Shown here: in pieces, positions 1 through 10,677 of the stretch
Numbering within the stretch: position 1 is the first letter of the stretch
Layout of the letters: every line of letters starts with the position of its first letter
From: Turbatrix aceti
Lineage: Eukaryota; Nematoda; Chromadorea; Rhabditida; Panagrolaimidae
Direction: 5' to 3'
NCBI GenBank assembly: GCA_963969345.1
Contig: OZ017766.1
Span: 4,030,001 to 4,094,000, forward strand
DNA: 64,000 bases
Notes under the pieces: model-generated
Database searches by the model: none
What the model was told of the DNA's origin: nothing
Seen by the model: the letters and a program-made list of their open reading frames with translations, nothing else
Program-made: the position numbers and the translations under genes

Positions 1-23
1 TCATATTGGAATTGCTCACTCAC

Positions 24-507
24 TTCTTTCTTGATGGGAAGTCCCGAAGCGAGTATTTTGAGCAATTCTCTGGCATCATTGACGTGTAGCGTGTTCGGAT
101 CAAGCTGCCACTCCACTTCTTTGGGCTTTCCGAGGGACGCGGAGTCGACGAGTCTGAGTGGGAGGCGGCGGTCGTTGTAAAGTTCGATGAATCGCTCGGC
201 GTCGACCCTGAGCGACGACGAGGGCTTTTTACTCGTTTTTGCCGGGGTTAGGGGTTGCGTGTGCTGCTGCTCGGTCTGAATCGTAAACGCTGGCACCTGA
301 AAGCGATGTTCTTCAGTCCTTCTTGCGCTCTACATCCAGGGACAAACTGACCTTGCGAAGCGACGCTGCCCGCTTGCGATAGAGGATTTGGTTTCTCTTG
401 TTGTCGGCGACGATGTTCTTCCGGGTCACGGGCACGCGGAAGGAGGGCGACACGGAGCGCCATCGGGGTTGCTGGCAGCGACGGGTCACGTCGTACGAAA
501 TCATCAC
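24..507 (-). CDS. PACRG-like protein, 5' exons (partial at window edge)
   Basis: Two in-frame exons are visible, 352..507 (ATG at 507) and 24..296, joined across a 55-nt intron; a GTGAGT donor at 23 sends the gene off the left edge. The visible 143 residues start with a basic stretch. They then read FIELYNDRRLPLRLV, a Lys/Glu linker, W-Q-L-D-P and DARELLKILASGLP. This pattern (F..IY..G.IP.RLV....W..P...L......LA.GL) resembles the start of the armadillo-type fold of PACRG/PACRGL, proteins linked to axonemal doublet microtubules. The rest of the fold, which would decide the matter, lies outside the window. It sits 337 bp downstream of the Cys-loop receptor on the same strand. The family call comes from remembered similarity only. 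Confidence 0.5.
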
Positions 508-844
508 ACTACCACTGTCCGCCGAACACCGGGACTTGCGGTTGCAACGGAAGGCGCTCTTTTCGCATCACCAATCGCGCCAACAGACTAATCCAGGCTT
601 CCGTGCAATAAGCGCCTTTCCGGTGTGCCCTGTGCCGTTATTTGTCGTTGGCACGCTACATGCACGCCTCCGGGCAAGCTACAAATTTTATACACGGGCG
701 TGCATTTTCGTAGTTGTAACGCATTTTTTTTTCATCGTTGCAAAAATGACCAGGTGAGGGAGGACAATGATGCGTTCTTTATCACCGTACAATGCAAAAA
801 GGCACATATAAAAACTTGCAATGGCAGCTCATCAACTCATTAAT
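508..844. other. Intergenic spacer between receptor gene and PACRG-like gene
   Basis: About 340 bp of mixed composition between two minus-strand genes. Open frames here are short and overlap the antisense of the PACRG-like first exon. I see no RNA gene or repeat; it presumably holds the receptor 3' UTR and the promoter of the next gene. Confidence 0.5.
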
Positions 845-3800
845 TCAGTTCTGGACGTCACTGTCGATGGCGTCGCTCAGGTAGAGGCTCCAGTAGACGA
901 CGTTGAAGAGAATGAAGGCTACGGGCATGACCATGCGCGCGACGATGTCGATGCGCTCGGCCCTCCCGCGGGAAGACAGCAGATTGCACCAGCGAACGAG
1001 CTCGATCCGCTTCCGCTGCCCGACGTAGACGAGGTCGTCGAAGTCGGCAACCGCCGTCCACAGAGGCTCCTCCTGCTGCAGGACGTTGACTGTCTGCAAC
1101 TCGACGTTGTCTTCGTCGTCGACCTGGAGACTGAGGCGTAGCTTGCGGTTCCGGTTCCTCAGCAGACCAGGCAGTGATTTTTTCTGTCGCGCCTGGTACG
1201 TGCCGTTGCCGGGAGCCTTGTCCTGTCCACTGAAGCCGGCGAAAGGCGTGAAGACGGACGGTTTATGGTCGGGAGTCGAGTTGTTCTCGACGACGTTGCT
1301 GAGGCGCGGACGGTTCATCGCGATCTTGCGCATCTGGTGGTGCTCCTCCAGGATGCCCATGTAGTTGACCACCGCGTACTCGATGAGGGACGCGAAGATG
1401 AACACTGAAACACCCAAATTTGTTTGTTTTGAAGAGTATGCGAAGAACTCACGGCCACAACTGCCAATCCAGACGTCGATGGCCTTGGAGTAGCTGACGG
1501 GCGGCAGATTCGAGTTGATCGCTGAAAACGAAAAAAAGCTTATAGAATCCATTTGAACCCAGTAGCGTCTCACAGTGATGCGTGACGATCATGGTGAGCA
1601 GCGTGACGATGGCGAGCGGCACTCTGGCGGCAGTCGACTTCCAGTCTATCCAGTAGGACACCCATGAAACGCTTACCAGCATGGCGGACCTGCAAAAACC
1701 AATATTATAGCATTTCTGAAGGCCGTAAAAAAAACTTACGGAATATAAAGCTGAAGGAGGAAAAAGGAGAAGACGCGTGAAAGCTTCAGTTTGACCCGGA
1801 GGCAGCTGTACGTGCCTGCAACGACCGTGTTTAGCCAAACTCCTCACAGTAGATCCGTTGGCCTACCAGTATTCGTAACAGAATCACAAGTCGCATTCGA
1901 GTACTCAGAGATGACAAAGTTGGGCAAAGCGCCATTAGCGCTCTCGAGGATCGTGATGCCATCGATGTCCCACTCGTAGATGATGTCACTGGTCGTGTAA
2001 GCGTCTAAAAATGCCATCACTCGCACCAATTTGCATTTATTTTTTGACGTCGTTTCCGCCGGCGACGGCAGTCGAAAAAAGCAAGGCACGCGGGACTCTT
2101 TTCGAGTCCGCCCTCCCCCAAAAGTGGCACGCTGACAGCGCCAGAGCACTCACTCAAGTCGTACCTGTGTTGGGGCTATTTTTGGCTTTTTGGCCCCCAA
2201 AAACAAAGATTGCAAAACTTTTGTCTTTATTTTGCTCGATTCGAGAGCACTTCTTTTTTGTTGAGTGCGACAACACTTGATTAGCTAATGCTCTTTTGCC
2301 TTCGAGCACTACGCGAAAAAATCCCGACACGAAGCGCGTGCGCATTTTTGCGCATTTTTTTGAAAGTGATGTCTATTTGGCGTCATTTTTCGGGTATTCA
2401 TAATTTTTTCTTAGTTTTGCCATTCACCACTCTTAACAAGCAAAGTCCGACAATTCAAATGCATTTTTGACCTAATTGATAACTCATCAGAGCGCTGCGC
2501 TACAACGCAGAGAAAATGCTATTGCATGAAAAAACCGTTGTGCCTTTCTCAAAACTGGGAAAGTTATTCCGTATTTTGGCATTCTACGCACCTTCTACAC
2601 ACTCATTGATTAAGTTTGAGCCCATGGTGGTGATACTTGTATCGATCACTTTGGTGATATAACGGTTTACAATTTGCCCCTTTTGACGTGTGTCGTTGGG
2701 ACCACCGGAGTACAGCGATAATGCCCCAAATGCATTTTATTGTACTCATTTGGCCCCGCGGGGCTCAAAAAACAAAAAAAAAGTATGTGGCAATAGTGAT
2801 ATTGAAGTTCTCGTCGACGTACTCCTTTTGCTTCATAAAAACCTAGGGTAACACTATGCACGCGTGCGCGCAGAGTGTTCCTTGTTCTACCATAGGGTAT
2901 CCTTGCCTTTAGGCATCATTGATTAGTGATATATGGCTAGTTTTTTTTGTTATTTGAGCCCCGCGGGGCCAAATGAGTACAATAAAATGCATTTGGGGCA
3001 TTATCGCTGTACTCCGGTGGTCCCGACGACACACGTCAAAAGGGGCAAATTGTAAACCGTTATATCACCAAAGTGATCGATACAAGTATCACCACCATGG
3101 GCTCAAACTTAATCAATGAGTGTGTAGAAGGTGCGTAGAATGCCAAAATACGGAATAACTTTCCCAGTTTTGAGAAAGGCACAACGGTTTTTTCATGCAA
3201 TAGCATTTTCTCTGCGTTGTAGCGCAGCGCTCTGATGAGTTATCAATTAGGTCAAAAATGCATTTGAATTGTCGGACTTTGCTTGTTAAGAGTGGTGAAT
3301 GGCAAAACTAAGAAAAAATTATGAATACCCGAAAAATGACGCCAAATAGACATCACTTTCAAAAAAATGCGCAAAAATGCGCACGCGCTTCGTGTCGGGA
3401 TTTTTTCGCGTAGTGTTCGAGTCCCCCTGCAACGACAAGAAAACTCACAGCTCGCGAAGTCGATGACGCATTCCTGAAAAAAAAATAACAATGAGTCCCT
3501 GACCTCCATGGGCAACAAAGCATGGCGGGCGAGGCAAGCAAACGAATTCCCGACTTCCGTTGCTCTCCAACCGACCAAAACGGTCGACGACCCTTGACGC
3601 GTGTCAAAGCAACCAACCTGCACATCCATGGGGTATTTCACTGAAAAGAAGCCCGTTGCCCTGGGTTGAGTACGTTTCAAAAGGCACTCACAGAGATTCA
3701 TGTTGCACGCCAGGATGAGGGTGAGTCGCCGGTTGTAAAAAACCTTGCCATCTGAGCGGATTTTGACAAATTTGTTTTCCTGAAAGGACTTTTTTTTGTC

Positions 3801-4420
3801 TGTGCCCTAGGGGAGGCACTCACCTGGTCCAGCATGTGGTACCAGCCGTTGCGCTCATTTTGGAAGAATGTGTCCTGCAAAAAACAATTTTTAGAATTAC
3901 TCCAACAAAAAAATGTGAAAATTAAAAAATTAAAAACAAACCGGAATCCAGAGTTTCTGGTCTCTGGCGACGTTGATGTAGTCGAAGCTGCGGTACTCGT
4001 TATTGTGCGTGAACCTGAGTCGTTCGTCGAACCACTCCTGCTGGAAGCGGAACTGGGCGACGTACTCCATGTTGCGCTCGCTGACAGCGCTGATGGACCT
4101 GATGCGAAGGCTGGTCCTCACGACGACGGGTCCTCGCTTCTCCATGAGCGGGTTCGTGCCGAAGGGGCGGACGTTGGGGTCGTAGTTGTCCAGGAGGTCG
4201 CAGATCGTCATCTGCTCCTTCCACGCCTGGTAGTTGGTCGTGCCTCTGGTGAACGCAGTTCGCTTGCTGAATGAAAGTTGGCGGCGTTGAACACTTTCGA
4301 GAAAAAAAGAAAATCTCACCAGTTCTGCTTCTTGCGTCTGGGCACCGCAGCATCGGCGAGGATCACGCACAGGACCAGCCAGACGACGACGACGACGACG
4401 ATGCTGTTCCAGTGCGGCAT
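845..4420 (-). CDS. Inhibitory Cys-loop ligand-gated ion channel subunit
   Basis: Eleven exons keep frame throughout: 4320..4420, 3942..4266, 3824..3874, 3692..3779, 3618..3640, 3449..3473, 1867..2004, 1740..1815, 1574..1689, 1453..1521, 845..1404 (523 aa). Seen: a hydrophobic signal peptide ([12 protein letters not shown] start); the Cys-loop at C184-C198 with 13 residues between and the YPMD signature; a second disulfide pair C244/C255 (X10) as in glycine- and glutamate-gated chloride channels; TM1 and TM2 with [14 protein letters not shown], a variant of the PAR anion-selectivity motif; [13 protein letters not shown] before TM3; a basic intracellular loop; and TM4 near the C terminus. Family knowledge makes this a plasma-membrane pentameric chloride channel. 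The ligand (glutamate, histamine, amine or other) cannot be read from sequence. Exons of 23 and 25 nt encode the Cys-loop. The intron 2005..3448 is enlarged by a 1.1 kb transposon. Confidence 0.93.
2307..3415. mobile_element. Palindromic (foldback) DNA transposon in receptor intron
   Basis: Two almost identical arms of about 460-470 bp (roughly 2307..2768 and 2945..3415) in inverted orientation flank a spacer of about 170 bp. The termini are CACTACGCG and its exact complement CGCGTAGTG. A 6-bp direct repeat TTCGAG abuts both ends (2301..2306 and 3416..3421) and is read as a target-site duplication. No transposase is encoded, so the element is non-autonomous. It lies in the intron joining the Cys-loop exon (3449..3473) to exon 1867..2004. 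A 6-bp duplication with CACTA-like ends does not fit the usual 2-3 bp duplication of CACTA elements, so the superfamily is left open. Confidence 0.88.
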
Positions 4421-5999
4421 TGTGGGGGGATTTAAGGCGCGGCCATCGCCAAGAAGCTTCTGTGCAGCTTCTGATTTTTTTTAAAGTTAAATTCGGAGAC
4501 ATACACATACATGCACGCATTTTTGCTTATTTATAATACAAAAAAATGTCACGTAAAATTAAAAAAAAAAATTAATTCGGGTAAAACAATGCTTTTTTTA
4601 CGGGCCGTTTTAAAAATCTTTTGGGGTTCGCAAAAAAATTTCATGACAGCGAAACCAAAATCAAAAAAAGGTAAAAAAGCAGGTAGAACGCCGCGAACCA
4701 GAACCAGCTGGGAAAAAGCCTATCGCAACGCGTGGCAGGCACACGGAGACTCAAATCAGGACCACTGCCTGGGGGGAGGGGAAGGATGCCGGTCCCTGCC
4801 ATCCGCAAACGTCTCGGGCAAGGGAGGGCGCCTCGTTTGTGCTGCAAGCACTCGGCTGCTTCGCTTCGCTGGCCAGGCCGGGCACCGCGATGGACGGTAA
4901 TCAAATTCCATCACGGGTAGTAGCGGCGGCAACGGCAACGGCAGCGGAAGGCGAGTCCTCATGCGGCGCCGGCGGCTGCGGCCTGACTTGAGGTACAAGT
5001 CACCGCATAAATTACCTCTCCGCCGCCGCCGTCTCTCCCGGAGCGGCTTTTAATTAGCCGGCAAATTAAAGTCCGCGCCCGCCAAAGTTTTAAGGAAAAG
5101 AAATCCGCAATTAAAACTTTTTAGCAAACTCAAACAAATCCCTGCGGAAGCAGACGTGCACGGGCCAACGAGACTATCCCGTGTCCGTCGTCTCGAAGCT
5201 CGAGGAATTCCAAAAACTGAAACTGACGCAAGTAAACCGCGTGCGATATCTTTTAAAAGAGGCGGGCCGCTGGCTGGATAATCGGGTAATCAGTAGCGCT
5301 CTTGTTCCGACGCCTAGCACGTTTTTTTTGTGCTTTTCGACGGAAAAGGCAGACGGCTAACAAGGTCATCAAAAGCGGCGACGCGACAAAGGCGCAATTG
5401 CGAGGTGTCTACGCCCGAAACAGGAAGCGAAGCCCCCGGCAGCGCCGACAACGACGTGACTTTGTTTGGCCGGAGGGGGCCCGCGTTGCTGCTTTCGAGA
5501 CAGCCGACGCTCAACGCACACGGCACACCTGGACACGTGCCCGGAAGGTGCAGCGGCGTCCAAAGCAGCGTGCAGGCCGTGAACCGAGGGAAGGCATCGA
5601 CCAAGCCGCCCCGTCCGACGACAGGTGTCATCCGGGAGTCATAAGTCCTATCGATCATCCCTCTTTCATCCCCTCGATCGAGCTCCCTCGTAAAAAAGTA
5701 CTAATGGACTTGGAAACGGGCTGGGGGTACTAAAAAACTCGAATAAATCCGGCAATAAATAAAAAGCCATTGTTTGCAGCCAATTTTGCTATTTCCCATT
5801 TTGTGACGCAAAAGCGTAGCATCATTGATTCTCCATCCGGGGTGTATCCGATTTCAAAAGTCGGCACACAACTTTCAGAAAAATGCCCCAGTCAACACTT
5901 CAAAGATTTAAAAAAATACAAAATCTAAAATATATTTTCAGCGTCCAAACACAACAATTCCCCCGACCTAGAAACCAAACCCAATCAACGGCCGTCGGT
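4421..5999. other. Intergenic region upstream of Cys-loop receptor
   Basis: About 1.6 kb between receptor start and the mL50 stop. It holds GC-rich patches (4700-5000, 5380-5650) with open frames on both strands but no conserved domain, start context or splice pattern that I can support. AATAAA-type strings near 5740-5760 lie on the plus strand. Probably the receptor promoter and the mL50 3' UTR. Confidence 0.5.
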
Positions 6000-7185
6000 T
6001 TACTTGTTGACGAAGAGCTTGTACTTGCGATCGACGTACCGGTCCATCTTCTGGGAAACGCTCGTGTCCCAGGGCATGTCCTTGTCGGGCCGAGTGAAGT
6101 CAAAGGCCTGGTCGTCGTAGTCGTACCACTCCTTCTTGGGCTTGAAGCTGCGGTAGAGACGTTTGTTGCGGAGCGAAATGACGTTGCCGCCTTCGCCGGG
6201 ATATGCCGTGACGCCTGCAAAGTGAGAGCGGATTTAGTAGGGGGTTCGGGTGGCGCCTAGCTAGCTATTAATAAGCCCCGCCGGTTATTATTACGTGACG
6301 GAACTCTGCCTGCCGGAAACGGGGGTAATGAGAAAGAAGAGATTGAAAATTGAACGTTAAACAGCGAGAAAATTGACACTTAATTTGTGCGTTTGTACAA
6401 ATGAAAGCGCGCAAAAGAGATTCAAAAACCAACCGCCATGGATAGCCTCTGTGTCATCCGGGTGAAACCGGACGGGATGCTCGCGGATGGAGAGGTTGGG
6501 AGGCAAATTCTTGTTTCGGGCCATCTTGGCATACGGTGTAAGGTTCGAAACCGGCGTCGAGAAGAATTCCACAACATCGGAGGCATGAACGATTTTGTGG
6601 AGATCAGAACTCAGAACTTGGTGTTTAAAATGGTTGCCGAGCTCGTTCAGAACCTAAAAATTAAAAAAAATGACTGATAAATGCCAAAAACAGCGAAAAA
6701 CCCCAACCTTCAATTTGAGATCCAAATTCTGACTCAAGTTCACGTTCTGCCAGTCAACGGACCCGCAAAGACGACTCATGACGTCAGAGACGATGCGTTC
6801 AATCTCTGCCGTGGCAGGTGGATCGTAGGCTTTGTTGTATTTCAGAAGTCTGCAAACCCGCGTTTAACTGATTTCGTGAACGAAAAACGCAACTCACCCT
6901 CTGGCTCGGATCTCATCCATGACGGTCTGCGTATCCTCCTTCGTTTCAATGTCAAACGAGGCAGTCGGCACCGGTTTCTTTACCTCCTCGGACTCGTAGG
7001 TCGGCAAAATCAGCCTCAGCTTTGCCTGAAAGAAATTTTTATATGCGAACTATCCACACGCTCGAATTCAGTTGACTTACTTTCTGGTCTCCAGTCAGCT
7101 TGGGAGCCGCATCCGTCGCATTGCATCTGAATCCCTGGACAAGGGACAATCTTCTGGCAATGGGAAGCGCAAAACGAGTGGTCAT
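6000..7185 (-). CDS. MRPL50: Mitochondrial large-subunit ribosomal protein mL50
   Basis: Five exons in frame: 7081..7185, 6898..7025, 6708..6849, 6434..6653, 6000..6214 (269 aa). The N terminus is basic and amphipathic (MTTRFALPIARRLSL), as expected of a mitochondrial presequence. The middle matches the mL50 pattern: a helix followed by a DWQNVNLSQNLDLKLKVL segment, then HASDVVEFFSTPVS and NLPPNLSI, which corresponds to NLPPNLKI of the vertebrate protein. A Tyr/Asp-rich C-terminal extension of about 70 residues (KPKKEWYDYDDQAFDF) follows, beyond where the human protein ends. Role: peripheral protein of the mitochondrial 39S subunit. It is divergent from AARS2, another mitochondrial translation gene, so the two may share the 269-bp promoter between them. 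Confidence 0.88.
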
Positions 7186-7454
7186 AATGCGAGCTGTTGA
7201 GATTTTTACGTTCGACTACACCAACTGAAAAATACGACGCGATCGCGCACTGTAGCGAAACATTTTGCTCCGATTCAACAATTATGATACATGTGATACG
7301 TCATTCAATTGCCAACGTTGTACACATGTCATATTTTTAATTGCACAACATAAAAATTAAAACAGGCTGAGAAATGTCAAAAAACGCAAAATGTAGCGCG
7401 CACAAAGCAGCACATAAAAGTGAAAAATTCAAATGCTGTCCGTAAAAGTTTGCA
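7186..7454. promoter_or_regulatory. Bidirectional promoter region, mL50 / AARS2
   Basis: The start codons of two divergent mitochondrial-translation genes are only 269 bp apart, so both promoters must lie here or overlap the genes. The segment is AT-rich. I do not recognise a specific transcription-factor site. On the mL50 side a TTTTTCAG acceptor-like string lies about 40 nt before the ATG. Confidence 0.55.
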
Positions 7455-9559
7455 ATGTCCATCAAATTGCTGCCAGCTGTATCAGCTTCTGTTCGACGTC
7501 ATTTTAGCAGTCTGACATCGAGACAGGTTCGGCAGTCGTTTATCGGATACTTTGAGGAGCATGGACACGTGCACGTGCCGTCGTCCTCGGTTGTGCCGAA
7601 AGACGATGCCTCGCTGCTGTTTGTGAGCGCTGGCATGAACCAGGTGAGTCTAGCTGTTTTCTTGCCACGTCAAAACAGGCTGTTTGCAGTTCAAACCGAT
7701 CCTCCAAGGCGTAGTAGACGTGGAAGAGGGCAGGAAGCGCGTCGTCAACAGTCAGAAGTGCATCCGGGCCGGCGGCAAGCACAATGACCTCGAAGACGTC
7801 GGCAAGGACGACTACCACCACACGTTCTTCGAAATGCTCGGAAATTGGTCTTTTGGCGACTACGGCAAGGTAAATTGCTCCTCGGTGTATTCTGCAGAGT
7901 TGTCGACCGAGCCGAGCATCGAGCCGAGCATTTCGAGCATTCGAGCGAGCCGAGCGAGCCGAGCCGCTCGCTCGAATGCTCGGCTCGAAAAAATCGAGCC
8001 GAGCCGAGCGGCTCGAATGCTCGGCTCGAAGATTACCGAGCCGAGCCGAGCGGCTCGAATGCTCGGCTCGGAGGATTCCGAGCCGAGCCTAAAAAATGAC
8101 CCAAAAATGACGAAAAAAATTTTTTTTTTATGCCAAAACTATGATATTTGTAGTTTATTTACGCTAAATTCCACAATTCCAAACACGTTTTTTGTTATAA
8201 AATGGTTTTTGTGCCCCCAAAAATTTTTTTCTAAGCGAAAATTGAGTTGAAAAAATTGCCATGCTCGGTTCGAGCGAGCCGAGCCGCTCGCTCGAATGCT
8301 CGGCTCGGGGGCAACCGAGCCGAGCCGAGCGGCTCGAATGCTCGGCTCGAGAACCACCGAGCCGAGCCGAGCGGCTCGAATGCTCGGCTCGGTAATTTTG
8401 GCTCGGTCGACAACTCTGGTATTCTGCATGCTCACGTCTCACCTGCTTTCAGGAAGAGGCGTGCACGTTTGCCTGGAAGTTTCTGAGCGACGTCCTCGGC
8501 ATCGATCCCTCCCGTCTGTACGTCACGTACTTCGGAGGGGACCGGCAAGCTGGTCTGTTGCCGGACGATGAATGCGCCGAAGTTTGGAGGTCGTTGGGGT
8601 GAGCTTCGTCGTCTGAGGCGCGATTGCTGATCCTACGACGATTTTATAGTCTTCCCGAGGATCGAATTGTCGCCGCAGGACTCAAAGACAACTTCTGGGA
8701 AATGGCAGACGTCGGGCCGTGTGGACCGTGCTCAGAGATCCACATTGACAAGGTTTTGGGCCGCGGGGAGGCCGTGCCTCACCTGGTCAACGCGGACCAC
8801 CCAGAAGTCGTCGAACTGTGGAACATCGTCTTCATGCAGCTGGACAGGCAACCGAGCGGCGCATTTGAATCCCTGCCACGCAAGAACATCGACTGTGGCA
8901 TGGGCTTCGAGCGCCTGGTTTCCGTGATGCAGGGCGTCAACTCCAACTACGATACGGACTGCTTTGCGCCGATTCTGAACGCTGTGGGTGAGCTGGCGAA
9001 GACTGAGTCCTACGGCCGGGGCTTCACTGACCGTGACGCGGCCTATCGCGTCGTGGCCGATCACCTGCGGACTGTCAGCGTCGCGCTGGCAGACGGCGTG
9101 CGGCCTGCGGGTACCGGACGCGGCTTCGTCGTGCGCAAGATGCTCCGGAGAGCGGCGCTCGCTGCGACGCAGACCCTCGGCCTCGAGCGACAGGCGCTGG
9201 CCGATCTCGTGCCCGTCGTCGTCGCCGGCCTGGGAGACGCCTTCCCCGAGCTCGTTGCCGCCGAGCAGGGCATCCAGAAGACGCTGCTCAAGGAGGAGAC
9301 CAAACTCTACCGCGTGCTCGACGTCGGCAGACGGCTTTTCAACGATTGGCTCGAATCTTTGCCGCCCCGGACTTCGGTTTTTCCCGGCGAGCTGGCTTTT
9401 GAGCTGCACGACACGCATGGATTCACGATCGACCTCACACAGCGCCTCGCCGCCGAGAAGGGACTCTCCGTCGATTTGGAGGGCTTTCAAGCTCGGGTGG
9501 ACGCTGCGAGGCAACGCTCCCAGCAACAGTCCAAGATGAAGGCCACCCGGAGCGCTTGA
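7455..9559 (+). CDS. AARS2: Mitochondrial alanyl-tRNA synthetase, short form
   Basis: Four exons in frame: 7455..7643, 7690..7869, 8453..8598, 8650..9559 (474 aa). A presequence-like N terminus (SVRRHFSS) precedes the AlaRS class-II core: [55 protein letters not shown], then [12 protein letters not shown], a conserved mid-domain with GMGFERL and [13 protein letters not shown], and the helical tRNA-recognition region ending at [22 protein letters not shown] follows within about 30 residues of the point where bacterial and cytosolic enzymes begin their editing domain, so both editing and C-Ala domains are absent. It charges mitochondrial tRNA-Ala. The second intron (7870..8452) is enlarged by a hAT-like element. 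The next gene starts 164 nt downstream. I see no further AlaRS sequence after the stop. Confidence 0.92.
7895..8418. mobile_element. hAT-like non-autonomous element in AARS2 intron 2
   Basis: The ends are exact inverted repeats, CAGAGTTGTCGACCGAGCC and its complement, flanked by an 8-bp direct duplication GTATTCTG at 7887..7894 and 8419..8426. An 8-bp duplication with CAGAG... ends fits the hAT superfamily. Inside each end are several copies of a roughly 33-bp palindromic unit (GAGCCGAGCC ... GGCTCG) around a central AT-rich 170 bp. No transposase is encoded. The insertion turns a normal short intron into one of 583 nt; splice sites remain intact. Confidence 0.9.
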
Positions 9560-9723
9560 CTAGGATTTTGTTGATTTTTATTAGTTGCATAAAAATTTAT
9601 CGATACAGAGAAGGTGGAGTTGAGCTTTCCAAGGGGTCGGTCACCCCCAGCTACTTCCGGGGCGTTCAAAGGGACAAACAACGCTTTTTTTTGATTGCAG
9701 CAGCTGAAATTGTTTTTTTACAG

Positions 9724-10557
9724 ATGTTTGCCGTGCAGGAATTTCTGGCGACCTACGGTTGGTACCTGCTGACCATCTCGGTGGCCATGGGCGTCGTGTA
9801 CTACAAATACGTTCAGCCGAGTTTGGAGGAGTACAAGCAGAACCGGTACGTTGAGGACATAAAAAAATTCGGTGAGTGACCTTCCGAACGATGCCTGACG
9901 TCTTATGACACCCTGCAGACCAGGATTCGCGGTCCAAGCACGAAGCCAAGATGCAGGAGGCCCGTGAGAAGCAATTCGCAGCGCACAAGGCTGAAGCCGA
10001 GCGCAAGGCCGCGCTAGCTCGCGAACGGGCGCTCGAACTCGCCGAGAAGGAGGCCCGAATCCCGGACGCGGCCGCCTTCGTTCAGGCGAAGATCCTCGGC
10101 AAGAAAGTGGTCGTTTTCTCCAAGAAACACTGCCCCTTCTGCGCGTGAGTCTTCCCGGAATCTTTTCGACTTGATTTAGACTTTTTAGAAAGGCGAAGCA
10201 GGCGTTCAGCACCTACTGGCTGTCTTCTGACGTCTACGAAATCGTCGAGCTCGATGACCTTCCCACGGATACGGTCGGGCGCATCCAGCAAGCGCTGGCC
10301 GACAAAACCGGCGGCCGAACCGTGCCTCGGGTGTTCATCGACGCCAAGTTTGTCGGCGGAGGCGACGAAGTTCACCAGGCCATGCGGTGAGTTGCGTGAA
10401 CAATGTTCAACGCCATGTAGGCAACTGATAAGACACCGCGTCGTGACTCAGCTAAATTCACTTCTTGCGTCATGCGGTCTCTTTTCCCTGAAACAAAGCC
10501 GTGTTTTTCAGAGATGGACGCCTGGAAAAGTGGCTCCGGGATGCAGGTGCTCTTTGA
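9724..10557 (+). CDS. Selenoprotein S (VIMP)-like membrane protein fused to glutaredoxin
   Basis: Four exons in frame: 9724..9871, 9919..10144, 10189..10386, 10512..10557 (205 aa). Residues 1-30 (FLATYGWYLLTISVAMGVVY) match the LLATYGWYI membrane anchor of selenoprotein S. Residues 30-105 are a charged, Ala/Glu/Lys/Arg-rich helix like the SelS/VIMP cytosolic coiled coil. Residues 106-205 are a glutaredoxin fold: active-site C121-P-F-C124, cis-proline loop TVPRVF (P171) and the glutathione-binding GGGD (181-184). In vertebrates SelS is an ER-membrane partner of the retrotranslocation machinery with a C-terminal Cys-Sec redox pair; here a full thiol-disulfide domain takes that position. Predicted: ER membrane, redox domain in the cytosol. 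The ATG directly follows a TTTTTTACAG acceptor, 164 nt after AARS2. The two halves are separated by no intron at the fusion point, since exon 2 carries coiled coil and CPFC together. Confidence 0.88.
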
Positions 10558-10677
10558 AGCGCGCAATCGGCTTACTGCGACTCCAACGCATCACCTGGCT
10601 GCAATCGATGCAGACTAAATTCACCGGCCACAGTCTTTCTTTGCTGAGAACCCTTCGGGCGTTGTCGTGTACGTACA

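Noticed and set aside
5302..5733. 143-residue Arg-rich plus-strand frame
   Set aside because: GC-rich composition, overlapping frames on both strands, no splice sites, no start context and no recognisable domain.
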